Assembly (NCBI GenBank): GCA_011773575.1
Contig: WVXJ01000220.1
Coordinates: 22,786-50,000 of the forward strand
Source: Armatimonadota bacterium
Lineage (GTDB): Bacteria; Armatimonadota; Hebobacteria; Hebobacterales; WVXJ01
Direction: 5' to 3'
DNA length: 27,215 nt
Each line of letters begins with the position of its first letter. Positions within the stretch are counted from its first letter, which is position 1. Positions 1 through 6,431 of this stretch are shown here, one piece after another. A program made the translations under genes and the position numbers. The notes below the pieces were generated by a model. That model was not told the origin of the DNA, searched no databases, and was given only the letters and a program-made list of their open reading frames with translations.

Positions 1-641
1 CCGCTGTGAAGGATAGGCGCACCCTCTTCTCGTTCATATACTGCTGTGTGGCTGTGCCCTCCCAAGACTAAGTCAACGCCTTCTATCTTGGCGAGGCTGC
101 GGTCTTCTTCCAACCCGCAGTGAGACAGAATGACTACTATATCGGCATCGTTTCGCAGTTTCTTCGTCAGTCCGGCGCCGGTCTTCTCTGGAGGATCGAA
201 GACATAATGTGTCACCCGGCTCCACCACGACTCAGGCGTGGTCATCTGAGGTGCCAGGCCGATAACCGCCACTCGAACGCCATTGGGCAGACGCCGTAGT
301 ATATGGCTTCTTATCTGTGGAGGTGCAGGCCGGCGCTTTACCAACAAGTTCGCCGCAAGAATGGGAAACTGGGCCCCGGCGAGTTTGCGCTCCAGTAATC
401 CGCGAAAAGGGTGGGATTCGCGATTCCCCATCGCCATGGCGTCATAGCCCAAGCGGCTCATACGTGTCAGAATCGGATCTTTCGGCCGCCGCGCGTCGAG
501 GTTACCGGCCTCCACCGCATCCCCGGCATCGAGCAGGAGTGTATTCTCATCCTCTTGGCGAAGGGCCTTGATTCGGGCCGCAGCCTCCTCAGTGAGTCGT
601 CCATGAAAGTCGCCTGTGAGTAGAAAGATAGACTTCTTCAC
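1..641 (-). CDS. 5'-nucleotidase-like metallophosphoesterase, C-terminus cut off by window edge
   Basis: The N-terminal 213 codons are in the window; the rest lies beyond base 1. The frame starts at GTG 641, with an AAGGTG-like ribosome site just upstream. The calcineurin-type two-metal motifs appear in order: D11 and H13 (GDFHGR), D41 (DAGD), N73 (GNRES), H174 (LSHCG) and H196/H198 (GGHSH). This is the layout of UshA/5'-nucleotidase family hydrolases, which remove phosphate from nucleotides or similar esters. No signal peptide is visible, so it is probably cytoplasmic, unlike UshA. The usual GNHEFD catalytic motif reads GNRESH here, so the His/Asp pair that acts on substrate in UshA is replaced. 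The gene begins 39 bp after the prs stop on the same strand and is probably cotranscribed with it. The family is fairly sure; the substrate is unknown. Confidence 0.8.
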   Translation of the reverse strand, partial: MKKSIFLLTGDFHGRLTEEAAARIKALRQEDENTLLLDAGDAVEAGNLDARRPKDPILTRMSRLGYDAMAMGNRESHPFRGLLERKLAGAQFPILAANLLVKRRPAPPQIRSHILRRLPNGVRVAVIGLAPQMTTPESWWSRVTHYVFDPPEKTGAGLTKKLRNDADIVVILSHCGLEEDRSLAKIEGVDLVLGGHSHTAVYEREEGAPILHS

Positions 642-680
642 GCGGGCACCTTAGCAGAGGCAACTGGGGCTGTCAACGCG

Positions 681-1622
681 TTATTCGAACAGGCCGGACA
701 CAGACTCGCCCGTATGGATTCTCTTGATAGCCTCGCCGAAAAGCCCGGCGACGGAGAGTGTGCGTATCTTGCTCCCTTCTTTTGTCGGTTGACGAGGGAC
801 GGTGTCAGTGACGATCACCTGCTTGAGCGGATCCAATGCTTCGATTCTCTCCAAAGCATCATTGGCGAATACGCCGTGTGTGGCGGCGGCTCTGACTTCT
901 CGCACCTCCATATCGTGAACAGTCTTTACTGCCTCAAGAAGCGAGGTGCCTCTGCATATTTCATCATCGAAGATAATAACGGTTTTGCCGCTGACATCGC
1001 CGACCACAGCGCGCGCATGTACCTCCTCATCACTCACTCGGCGCTTGTCTATGAAGGCGAGGGGTAGATTCAGGCGGATGGCATAGGCACCGGCGCGTCG
1101 AGCGCTGCCGGCATCGGTGGCCAGTGCCACCGTATCCTCCAACCCCAGCTCGCGAAAGTAGTCACAGAAAATACGAATAGGGTTTAGTTGATCTATGGGA
1201 ATGCGAAAGAACCCCATAACCTGGTCTGAGTGCAGTGACATTGTAAGCGCGCGGTCGGCGCCGGCTGACTGCAAGAGGTCGGCGACCAGCCGCCCGGCAA
1301 TGGAGATGCGCGGCATGTCCTTCTTGTCGGAGCGAGCGTAGGAGAAGTAGGGAATGACAGCGGTTATGCGGCGTGCTGAGGCATGGCGGAGGCTGTCCAA
1401 CATCAGCAGTAATTCAATCAGATTCTCGCTCACCGGACTGCAAAGCGGCTGAACTACAAAGACATCCCGTTCCCGCACATTCTCTTCAATCTGGATGAAT
1501 ATGTTCTCATTGGAGAAGCGGGAGATGGTTACTTGTCCGAGGGGGAGGTCCAGGTAGTCACAGATTGCCCGTGCTAAATGAGGGTTACCATTTCCGCTGA
1601 ATACTTTGATGCTATCTTTCAT
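681..1622 (-). CDS. prs: Ribose-phosphate pyrophosphokinase (PRPP synthetase), divergent PRPP loop
   Basis: It makes PRPP from ribose 5-phosphate and ATP, feeding nucleotide, His and Trp synthesis. The 313-residue product has the normal family length. Visible motifs are the ATP/flexible loop YARSDKKDMPR (about 95-105), catalytic H131 (SLHSDQ), the ATDAGS segment (168-173) and K193/R195 (DKRR). The ribose-phosphate loop at 219-227 reads DDEICRGTS instead of the usual DDxxDTAGT. I chose ATG 1622 because it puts the N-terminus on the family start (MKDSIKVFSG). The frame stays open to a TTG at 1667 and a GTG at 1634, with only a weak AGGTG upstream. A pyrE-like gene that would use PRPP lies 13 kb away. 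Prs family membership is very likely; full activity is inferred. Confidence 0.9.
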   Translation of the reverse strand: MKDSIKVFSGNGNPHLARAICDYLDLPLGQVTISRFSNENIFIQIEENVRERDVFVVQPLCSPVSENLIELLLMLDSLRHASARRITAVIPYFSYARSDKKDMPRISIAGRLVADLLQSAGADRALTMSLHSDQVMGFFRIPIDQLNPIRIFCDYFRELGLEDTVALATDAGSARRAGAYAIRLNLPLAFIDKRRVSDEEVHARAVVGDVSGKTVIIFDDEICRGTSLLEAVKTVHDMEVREVRAAATHGVFANDALERIEALDPLKQVIVTDTVPRQPTKEGSKIRTLSVAGLFGEAIKRIHTGESVSGLFE

Positions 1623-1780
1623 AGAGAGTGTCACACCTGAAGGGCTCTGCGTGGATATTCGCCGCAAGCAGGCTGTATTCCTGCAGGACAGCTAATCCAT
1701 TGACTGGAACCGTTCTTAAGCCAATGACACGTGCTTGATACTTATGCTGCACGGGGCCGCGAATGACGCGGCGACAATGT

Positions 1781-2215
1781 TCAGCGCAAGTCCGCAGGTG
1801 ACAGCGGCTGATTGTAGTAAATGCGGCGTTTCACGACGATTTGCCCGGTGGTCGTATCTACAACCGTAATTCCCTTTATAAGACGATTCTGGATATCTGA
1901 TCGCCCCAGGGCAGACATGGAGGCCGCCGTCGTGAGGGTTGTCATGAAACCTGCGGCATCGTATTTGCCGACAAGGGAGCCTTGCGGCTCAATCGCCGGT
2001 GAAATCACCTGGCCCATGCCATTCTTTACTTCGCCTGTAGCGGTGTTTATTACCAGGTCCGGAGCCACCGCGAAATAGCTACCTGTCGTATCTGCAGCCT
2101 GGACGCTTACGGCGGCCGGCTCTTGGCCTATGGATGCGATCGTCGCTGCCGCAAGAAGCAAGACAGACACCACTGCAATGGCGAAACTTACCGCCTTCTT
2201 AGGGTTCTTGTTCAT
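1781..2215 (-). CDS. Small exported or membrane-anchored protein of unknown function
   Basis: This 144-residue protein is not one I recognise. The start at ATG 2215 is set by AAGGAGG about seven bases upstream. Residues 1-7 are basic (MNKNPKK) and 11-30 are a hydrophobic helix, so it is exported or anchored by a single N-terminal helix. The remaining ~100 residues hold two similar short phrases, DLVINTATGEV (about 53-63) and VVDTTTGQIVVKRR (118-131), which look like beta-hairpins of a small beta-rich domain. There is no cysteine, so it is not a lipoprotein. It has its own extended -10 promoter (2249-2257), and nothing nearby points to a partner. I am confident that it is a gene; its function is unknown. 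Confidence 0.7.
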   Translation of the reverse strand: MNKNPKKAVSFAIAVVSVLLLAAATIASIGQEPAAVSVQAADTTGSYFAVAPDLVINTATGEVKNGMGQVISPAIEPQGSLVGKYDAAGFMTTLTTAASMSALGRSDIQNRLIKGITVVDTTTGQIVVKRRIYYNQPLSPADLR

Positions 2216-2248
2216 CTCCGCCTCCTTCAAAAATAGCGAACTCATAGG

Positions 2249-2257
2249 ATTATACCA
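2249..2257 (-). promoter_or_regulatory. Extended -10 promoter for the small exported protein
   Basis: Read on the minus strand the site is TGG-TATAAT, a perfect TGn-TATAAT extended -10 element. It sits about 35 bases upstream of the ATG at 2215, which would give a short leader of about 27 bases holding the AAGGAGG site. No good -35 hexamer lies 16-18 bases upstream, which is common for extended -10 promoters. The start site is inferred. Confidence 0.6.
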
Positions 2258-2365
2258 TGGAGCAACGCGCAACTCGAATCTAGACGACGAGTGTCTGCGA
2301 CAGGCTCTGTTTTCAGCCTGATTGTGGCGTTCATCTGAAGTGGTCAGGTAGGCACTGTTGGGGTG

Positions 2366-2668
2366 TCAGCCAAGTTTCTTCATGACAGATGCTACCTTGT
2401 AGTCCATGGTGAGATCTTTATCTCTGCGATCATCGATCTTGATGACACTTTGCACTCGAGGATAGCCCATGGCAAAACACATTTCGTGCATCTTCCGCGC
2501 TATCTGCAAGAGCGTATCTAGATCGCCCTCCATGGTTGTGCCCATCGGATTGAGTTGAAAGCGTATGTTGTGATCTCGCGCTATCTTCAATGCATTCGCC
2601 ACCACCTCCCCCAGACTGGCATCCGCCTTTCCACTGGGTATCAGGCTAATCTCCAGCATCGCCGCCAT
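2366..2668 (-). CDS. MTH1187/YqgV-family thiamine-binding protein
   Basis: The 100-residue product matches the UPF0045 (MTH1187/YqgV) family, small ferredoxin-like proteins that form tetramers and, in studied members, bind thiamine-type ligands. Family marks are an N-terminal strand with a conserved pattern (LEISLIPSG), the NPMGTTMEGD turn at about residues 41-50, and the closing KIDDRRD strand (about 77-83). Its length is typical. Start ATG 2668 has GGGAGGT eight bases upstream; a second Met at codon 4 is possible. It follows the superoxide dismutase gene by 67 bp on the same strand, so the two may share a transcript. Ligand and role in this organism are not shown by the sequence. Confidence 0.85.
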   Translation of the reverse strand: MAAMLEISLIPSGKADASLGEVVANALKIARDHNIRFQLNPMGTTMEGDLDTLLQIARKMHEMCFAMGYPRVQSVIKIDDRRDKDLTMDYKVASVMKKLG

Positions 2669-2735
2669 CGCACTTACCTCCCGTGGATGCAGTTTTCAGC
2701 AGGCACACCTTTCTACGAGGATCCTTGGCCGCTTG

Positions 2736-3452
2736 CTATGGAGCCGCGGCCATCCGTTCCCCAACATTCTTCCAGTTTACGAGGTTCTCCATGAAGGCCT
2801 TTGTCCACTCCGGGCGGCGATTCTGATACTTCAAGTAGTATGCATGTTCCCACACATCCAGGACCAGGAGCGGCTGGACTCCCCATTGCGTCAGGTTCTC
2901 ATGTTTCTCCGCCTGGAGCACCACCAGTGCTTCATCCATGCTGCGATAGGCAAGTACCCCCCAACCTGAACCTTCAACGCCATTGGCCGCGGCCAGGAAC
3001 ATGGCCTTGAAGGCATCGTAACTCCCGAAGGCGCCGTCAATCGCCAGCGCCAGTTCTCCCTCCGGCACACCACCACCTCCCGGTGTCATATTTGCCCAGA
3101 AGATGGAGTGCAAGATGTGTCCGGAGCCGTGAAAAGAAAGTTCCTTGCAGACCGGCTTGATGGCCGCGTAATCACCTGCCTTGATCATAGAGGCCAACTT
3201 ATCCTCTGCGGCGTTCAGGCCTTTGACATAGGCGGCGTGGTGCACATCATGGTGCAAACGCACAGTCTGCTCATCATAGTGAGGCTCCAATGCAGCATAA
3301 TCATAGGGAAGCGGAGGCAATTCGTGAGGCATCTTTCGCGTCTCCTTTTCTCTGTTTTGGGATATGCATTTATCTCCCAGAGCCAATATTGCCAGCCCCA
3401 GGCCGCATGAACACATGAACTCGCGTCGGTTCATTTGCCCACTATTCTTCAT
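2736..3452 (-). CDS. sodB: Fe/Mn superoxide dismutase with Tat-like N-terminal extension
   Basis: It dismutates superoxide. The catalytic part begins at MPHELPPLPYDY, the usual SOD N-terminus. Metal ligands are visible in RLHHDVHH, in LHSIFW and in DVWEHAYY. Before this core lie about 40 residues: MKNSGQ, then NRREFM followed by a hydrophobic stretch (GLGLAILALG) and DKC. That resembles a twin-arginine export signal, so a form made from ATG 3452 (or 3434) could be exported. A strong AAAAGGAGA sits eight bases before the internal ATG 3332, which would give a cytoplasmic 198-residue enzyme. Neither upstream ATG has a strong ribosome site. An MTH1187-type gene follows. The enzyme call is firm, but the start is open: 3452, 3434 or 3332. 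The metal (Fe, Mn or either) cannot be read from the sequence. Confidence 0.9.
   Translation of the reverse strand: MKNSGQMNRREFMCSCGLGLAILALGDKCISQNREKETRKMPHELPPLPYDYAALEPHYDEQTVRLHHDVHHAAYVKGLNAAEDKLASMIKAGDYAAIKPVCKELSFHGSGHILHSIFWANMTPGGGGVPEGELALAIDGAFGSYDAFKAMFLAAANGVEGSGWGVLAYRSMDEALVVLQAEKHENLTQWGVQPLLVLDVWEHAYYLKYQNRRPEWTKAFMENLVNWKNVGERMAAAP
3341..3349 (-). promoter_or_regulatory. Internal ribosome binding site inside the SOD reading frame
   Basis: On the minus strand this reads AAAAGGAGA, eight bases before an in-frame ATG (3332) that begins the canonical SOD N-terminus MPHELPPLPYDY. It is stronger than anything ahead of the upstream ATGs at 3452 and 3434. It could make a leaderless cytoplasmic form, or it could simply be the only real start. 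Confidence 0.55.
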
Positions 3453-3631
3453 CGAGAGAAGAATTCCGGCGAAAAGAACAATGCCCTTCCCCGAAAGCCG
3501 GCAGTTTGTTGGGTTCTGCCGACAATCTGTCAAGGTCTTATCGAGGGAACTGCCATGCAAGGGTCTGCGCCGCGGCCCAGCCAGCAGGTAAAGAGCGCAG
3601 ACGAGACGAATCCTCTGATCGGAGCCGCAGC

Positions 3632-4144
3632 ATGCATGACGAGCTACGCATCGGAATCTGCAGCGAACGCGACATTGTCCTGCTGGCGCGTCAGTTCTCA
3701 TCAGGTGATCGTGGTGTCCACGCCTTCCGCTACACGAGACAGCAGGACGGGCGCAGCACTTATCTCATCGCTTGGCTGGGAGAGGTCCCTGTGGGACATC
3801 TGGATCTCAGGTGGCAAGGGGCGGAGGAGTCTCTGATAGCACAACAGCACCTCGCCGAACATGCTGAATTGAACGGTATCGTCGTTCTCTCCGAATACCG
3901 ATCCCAGGGCATTGGGAGGCGACTGATCGCTGCCGCCGAGCAGATGGCCCGCGAGCGCGGGTTCCGGGAAGCCTGCCTTGGGGTGAACATCGAAAACGCG
4001 CGAGCGCGCTCCCTCTACGAGCGGTTGGGGTACAGAGACTGGGGCCACGGCGTCGTGGAGGCAACATGGCTTCTGCCTGACGAGCACGGGACGCGCCATA
4101 CCGAGCAGGTCATCTATCTGCGAAAAGAGCTAGACAACTGGTAA
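3632..4144 (+). CDS. GNAT-family N-acetyltransferase
   Basis: This 170-residue protein has a single acetyltransferase fold that would move an acetyl group from acetyl-CoA to an amine. The acetyl-CoA loop is clear at residues 84-110: VVLSEYRSQGIGRRLI followed by an amphipathic helix, with RSQGIG matching the R/QxxGxG/A motif A. Motif B follows (LGVNIENARARSLYERLGY, about 116-134), including the common N-ARxLYExLGY signature. I chose ATG 3632, with CGGAG about nine bases upstream. The frame is open further upstream, but that part overlaps the SOD leader on the other strand. The gene stands alone and converges on the peptidase and small ORF at 4175-5001. The substrate cannot be told; ribosomal-protein or small-molecule acetylation are both possible. 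Confidence 0.85.
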   Translation: MHDELRIGICSERDIVLLARQFSSGDRGVHAFRYTRQQDGRSTYLIAWLGEVPVGHLDLRWQGAEESLIAQQHLAEHAELNGIVVLSEYRSQGIGRRLIAAAEQMARERGFREACLGVNIENARARSLYERLGYRDWGHGVVEATWLLPDEHGTRHTEQVIYLRKELDNW

Positions 4145-4174
4145 CCGACCGCGGCGCTCAGTTGTGGCAGCATC

Positions 4175-4279
4175 TCAAGGACAGGTTCCGCGGAATTCCA
4201 GCCCGTGATAGGCGTCCTGAATCAGCCGTTCGCACTCGTAGAAGGCCGAGGAATCGTAATAGCATCTGACGTTGTCCAT
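4175..4279 (-). CDS. Possible 34-residue Cys-containing microprotein
   Basis: A short frame begins with ATG 4279, 14 bases after the peptidase stop codon on the same strand, and ends with TGA at 4175. An AAGGCGAG stretch about five bases before the ATG could serve as a ribosome site. The peptide begins MDNVRCYYDSSAFYECERLI and ends GTCP, with three cysteines (C6, C16, C33) and many aromatic and acidic residues. It has no membrane segment. Position and ribosome site suggest translation with the upstream peptidase gene, but the frame is short enough to be chance. I do not recognise a family. Confidence 0.4.
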   Translation of the reverse strand: MDNVRCYYDSSAFYECERLIQDAYHGLEFRGTCP

Positions 4280-4293
4280 TGATGCTCGCCTTA

Positions 4294-5001
4294 TTAGCCG
4301 GGGGCGACCTCCGTCATTTCGTAACGTTGGGCCTCGAAGTCGGTCATCGTGACCTCGTAGACGCCGCTGCCAACCACGCGCCTGAGCCGCCCGTTGTCAA
4401 GGACTGCACAGGCAGATTCTCCGATGCCCAACCCGCGACGCGTCTTCGTCCTGCTCATGCCGTCAAGAAGGGTTGGCAGTGTACCTGGCCCCTCTGTGAA
4501 GTGAACCTCCACGATCAGGTCACTGACGAGCCCCAGTCCCTCCACAACCTCAAGGGCCTGGTTGGGCGTGTTCGGAGTGGCACGCAATAGACAGACGTCT
4601 GGGGCGAGCAACGCACCAGCGGACAGGCCGGCGAACGGAACGCCGTCGGAGCAGCGCTGGCGGATCACGCTTCTGATCGGCTCCGAAGCATAGAGTTGGT
4701 GATACCTGGATGTCTGACCCCCGGCGATGAATATCCCGCTCGCCGCGCGCAAATCACTTGTCGCCGCGGGAAGATCTAAGAAGCCGTCGTGGCGCGGCAC
4801 GATCAAATGGTATTTCGTGGCGCCTCGCTTTTCCCATGGCTGGAGATACCGAGGCAGATACCGCTCCCATCCTTGCCCCCCAATCATGAGCAAGGCAGTG
4901 GTGGCGTCGCGACCACCGGCTGCGGCAACGAACTCGTCGGCGACCGTGTCGAGTATGTCGTCTTGGGTGCCGCCGATCAGGAAGAGAAGTGTTGAAGCCA
5001 T
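4294..5001 (-). CDS. Cyanophycinase-like S51 peptidase / class I glutamine amidotransferase-like protein
   Basis: The 235-residue product has the flavodoxin-like fold of peptidase family S51 (cyanophycinase, dipeptidase E). An N-terminal strand and Gly turn (LFLIGGTQDD) lead to IFIAGGQTSRY (about 90-100), as in the family's GGdq motif. The nucleophile elbow is GLSAGA with S127. Downstream HFTEG (H167) and GIGES (E195) sit where the family has its catalytic His and Glu. Cyanophycinases usually have Gln before that His (DQHF); here it is Val (EVHF), so cleavage of cyanophycin is uncertain. There is no signal peptide. Start ATG 5001 has GGGAAAG upstream. No cyanophycin synthetase gene is in the window. 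A dipeptidase acting on aspartyl or similar peptides is an alternative. Confidence 0.8.
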   Translation of the reverse strand: MASTLLFLIGGTQDDILDTVADEFVAAAGGRDATTALLMIGGQGWERYLPRYLQPWEKRGATKYHLIVPRHDGFLDLPAATSDLRAASGIFIAGGQTSRYHQLYASEPIRSVIRQRCSDGVPFAGLSAGALLAPDVCLLRATPNTPNQALEVVEGLGLVSDLIVEVHFTEGPGTLPTLLDGMSRTKTRRGLGIGESACAVLDNGRLRRVVGSGVYEVTMTDFEAQRYEMTEVAPG

Positions 5002-5339
5002 CGCTTTCCCATGATTGGCAATCTCTTGCCGGTCGCGCTTGGTTTCAGATGCGTCGTAGACTCATTGAGTAGTATAGGGGTTCAAGCCTCATTCATCTAC
5101 CTCAAGCTGGGAGCAGGCTTACTGAATGTTAGATGCCTGCTTTATTACCAATCAATCGCATTATTTTTAGGCGATCGTGGCTATGGCTGCCACAAGGATC
5201 CCCGACATTCATGAATCCATCCGGGAATGAGGCAAACATTCATATTCTTCCCAAGCGTCGGAATGTCCGTATTTCATCTCAAGTCTTATAGAAACTATGG
5301 AAAACGGGCTTGGAGAAGCACCTTAACTGAGATGGAAAT
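5002..5339. other. Gene-free region between divergent peptidase and exbB operon
   Basis: These 338 bases separate two divergently read units, so they must hold promoters both ways, but I find no hexamer pair close enough to consensus to name. Notable structure: a perfect ten-base palindrome ATTCATGAAT at 5207-5216, a small hairpin GTGGC/GCCAC at 5177-5193, and several repeats of CATTCAT. The stretch is more AT-rich than neighbouring genes. Short open frames here have no ribosome site and no recognisable protein features. Confidence 0.5.
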
Positions 5340-6014
5340 ATGTTTGCATTTCTAAACACTCTCGCCAAGGGCGGGGTTGTGATGATCCCCCTTGGCATTT
5401 GCTCATTGGCCGCGCTTACGGTTTTGATTGAGCGGATCGTCATCTTGCGCCGCTCCTCGGCTGAAAGTGGGACACTTATGGCGAGCATTCGAGCGTGTGT
5501 GGCGAAAGGGGATCTCCCCGGCGCGCTGGAGAAGGCGCAGGCCTCTTCAGGGCCCGTGGCTTCCGTTTTGGCGCATGGCCTAAGGGCAACGCTCATGGGC
5601 CTCAATCCACAGCAAGCGATGGATGAAGAGGGGCTTGCACAACTGCCCATCCTCCAGCGCCGCCTGGTGGTGTTGGACACGGTAGTTGCAATTGCCCCAC
5701 TGCTGGGCCTGTTAGGCACTGTCATAGGGATGATTGCCTCCTTTCATATCCTGGCAATTGCCGGCACGGAGAATCCCGGCGGGATCACCGCGGGGATAGC
5801 GGAGGCGCTCATCACCACCGCCACCGGTCTCATCATCGCAATATTCGCTCTTGTTGGATTCAACTGGTGCCAGGAAAAGGTGAGGAGTATTGGCACGGAC
5901 ATGGAGAGACGCGCGGTTCAACTGGCAAGCTGGCTGGTGCAGATCGAGAAAAAGGATCAGGCAGAGATAGAGAAAGAGAATGAGGCTAAGGTCGCTTCTT
6001 ACCAGGCCCTATAG
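5340..6014 (+). CDS. exbB: MotA/TolQ/ExbB proton channel family protein
   Basis: First gene of a TonB operon. The product (224 residues) forms the inner-membrane proton channel that, with ExbD, energises TonB. Three membrane helices are visible at about 12-34, 108-138 and 155-177, with the basic/charged cytoplasmic loop between the first two, as in ExbB/TolQ. Family motifs are APLLGLLGTVIGMI (119-132) and GIAEALITTATGLIIAI (152-168). The length is close to E. coli ExbB/TolQ. Start ATG 5340 has only a weak GAGATGGA upstream. The 3' end overlaps exbD by 35 bases. TolQ is the alternative name, but the TonB and receptor genes that follow favour ExbB. Confidence 0.92.
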   Translation: MFAFLNTLAKGGVVMIPLGICSLAALTVLIERIVILRRSSAESGTLMASIRACVAKGDLPGALEKAQASSGPVASVLAHGLRATLMGLNPQQAMDEEGLAQLPILQRRLVVLDTVVAIAPLLGLLGTVIGMIASFHILAIAGTENPGGITAGIAEALITTATGLIIAIFALVGFNWCQEKVRSIGTDMERRAVQLASWLVQIEKKDQAEIEKENEAKVASYQAL

Positions 6015-6420
6015 AGCCAGGATCGAGCTCGTGCCCATGATAGACACCATGGTATTCCTGCTGGTGTTCTTCATGATTGCTTCGCTCGCCATGTCAACAC
6101 AGAAGGGTTTGCCGGTAGCCTTGCCCGGAGCGGAATCGGCCCCCAAGGCCACTTGGGCGGACAGGTCAATAGTGATCACAGAAACCGAGCAGGGTGAGAT
6201 ATATCTTAACAAAACACCCCTTGCGCGGGACGAATTATCGAGCCATCTATATGCCCGATTGAAGGAGAAACCGAAACTGGTGGTTGTGATAAACGCAGAT
6301 GAGAGTATTCGTCATCGCGAAGTGGTTTGGTTGATGGATGTGGCAAGGAAGGCAGGGGCCGTGCACATGGCTATTGCGACCGACGGCGACCAAGGCATAG
6401 GAGAGGTCATCGAACCGTAG
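5980..6420 (+). CDS. exbD: ExbD/TolR family biopolymer transport protein
   Basis: This 146-residue inner-membrane protein pairs with ExbB. It has a short basic cytoplasmic start, one membrane helix at about 18-38 containing the essential channel aspartate D22 (VPMIDTMVFLLVFF; D25 in E. coli ExbD), then a periplasmic domain. The periplasmic part keeps the family pattern with LVVVINADESIRH (about 100-112), the strand that comes before the last helix. Start ATG 5980 lies inside exbB with GAGAAAGAGA ahead of it, so the two are translationally coupled. The product is about normal in length. Confidence 0.92.
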   Translation: MRLRSLLTRPYRARIELVPMIDTMVFLLVFFMIASLAMSTQKGLPVALPGAESAPKATWADRSIVITETEQGEIYLNKTPLARDELSSHLYARLKEKPKLVVVINADESIRHREVVWLMDVARKAGAVHMAIATDGDQGIGEVIEP

Positions 6421-6431
6421 AGAACGCAGAC

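Noticed and set aside
1623..1667. TTG start extending prs by 15 codons
   Set aside because: No ribosome site, and the extension has no counterpart in the PRPP synthetase family start; ATG 1622 matches it.
2736..2790. GGCCGC / GCGGCC hairpin at the end of the SOD gene as a terminator
   Set aside because: The stem overlaps the last codons, the loop is large and no T-tract follows, so terminator function is not supported.
5011..5214. 67-codon frame in the gene-free region
   Set aside because: No ribosome site and no protein-like composition; treated as noise.
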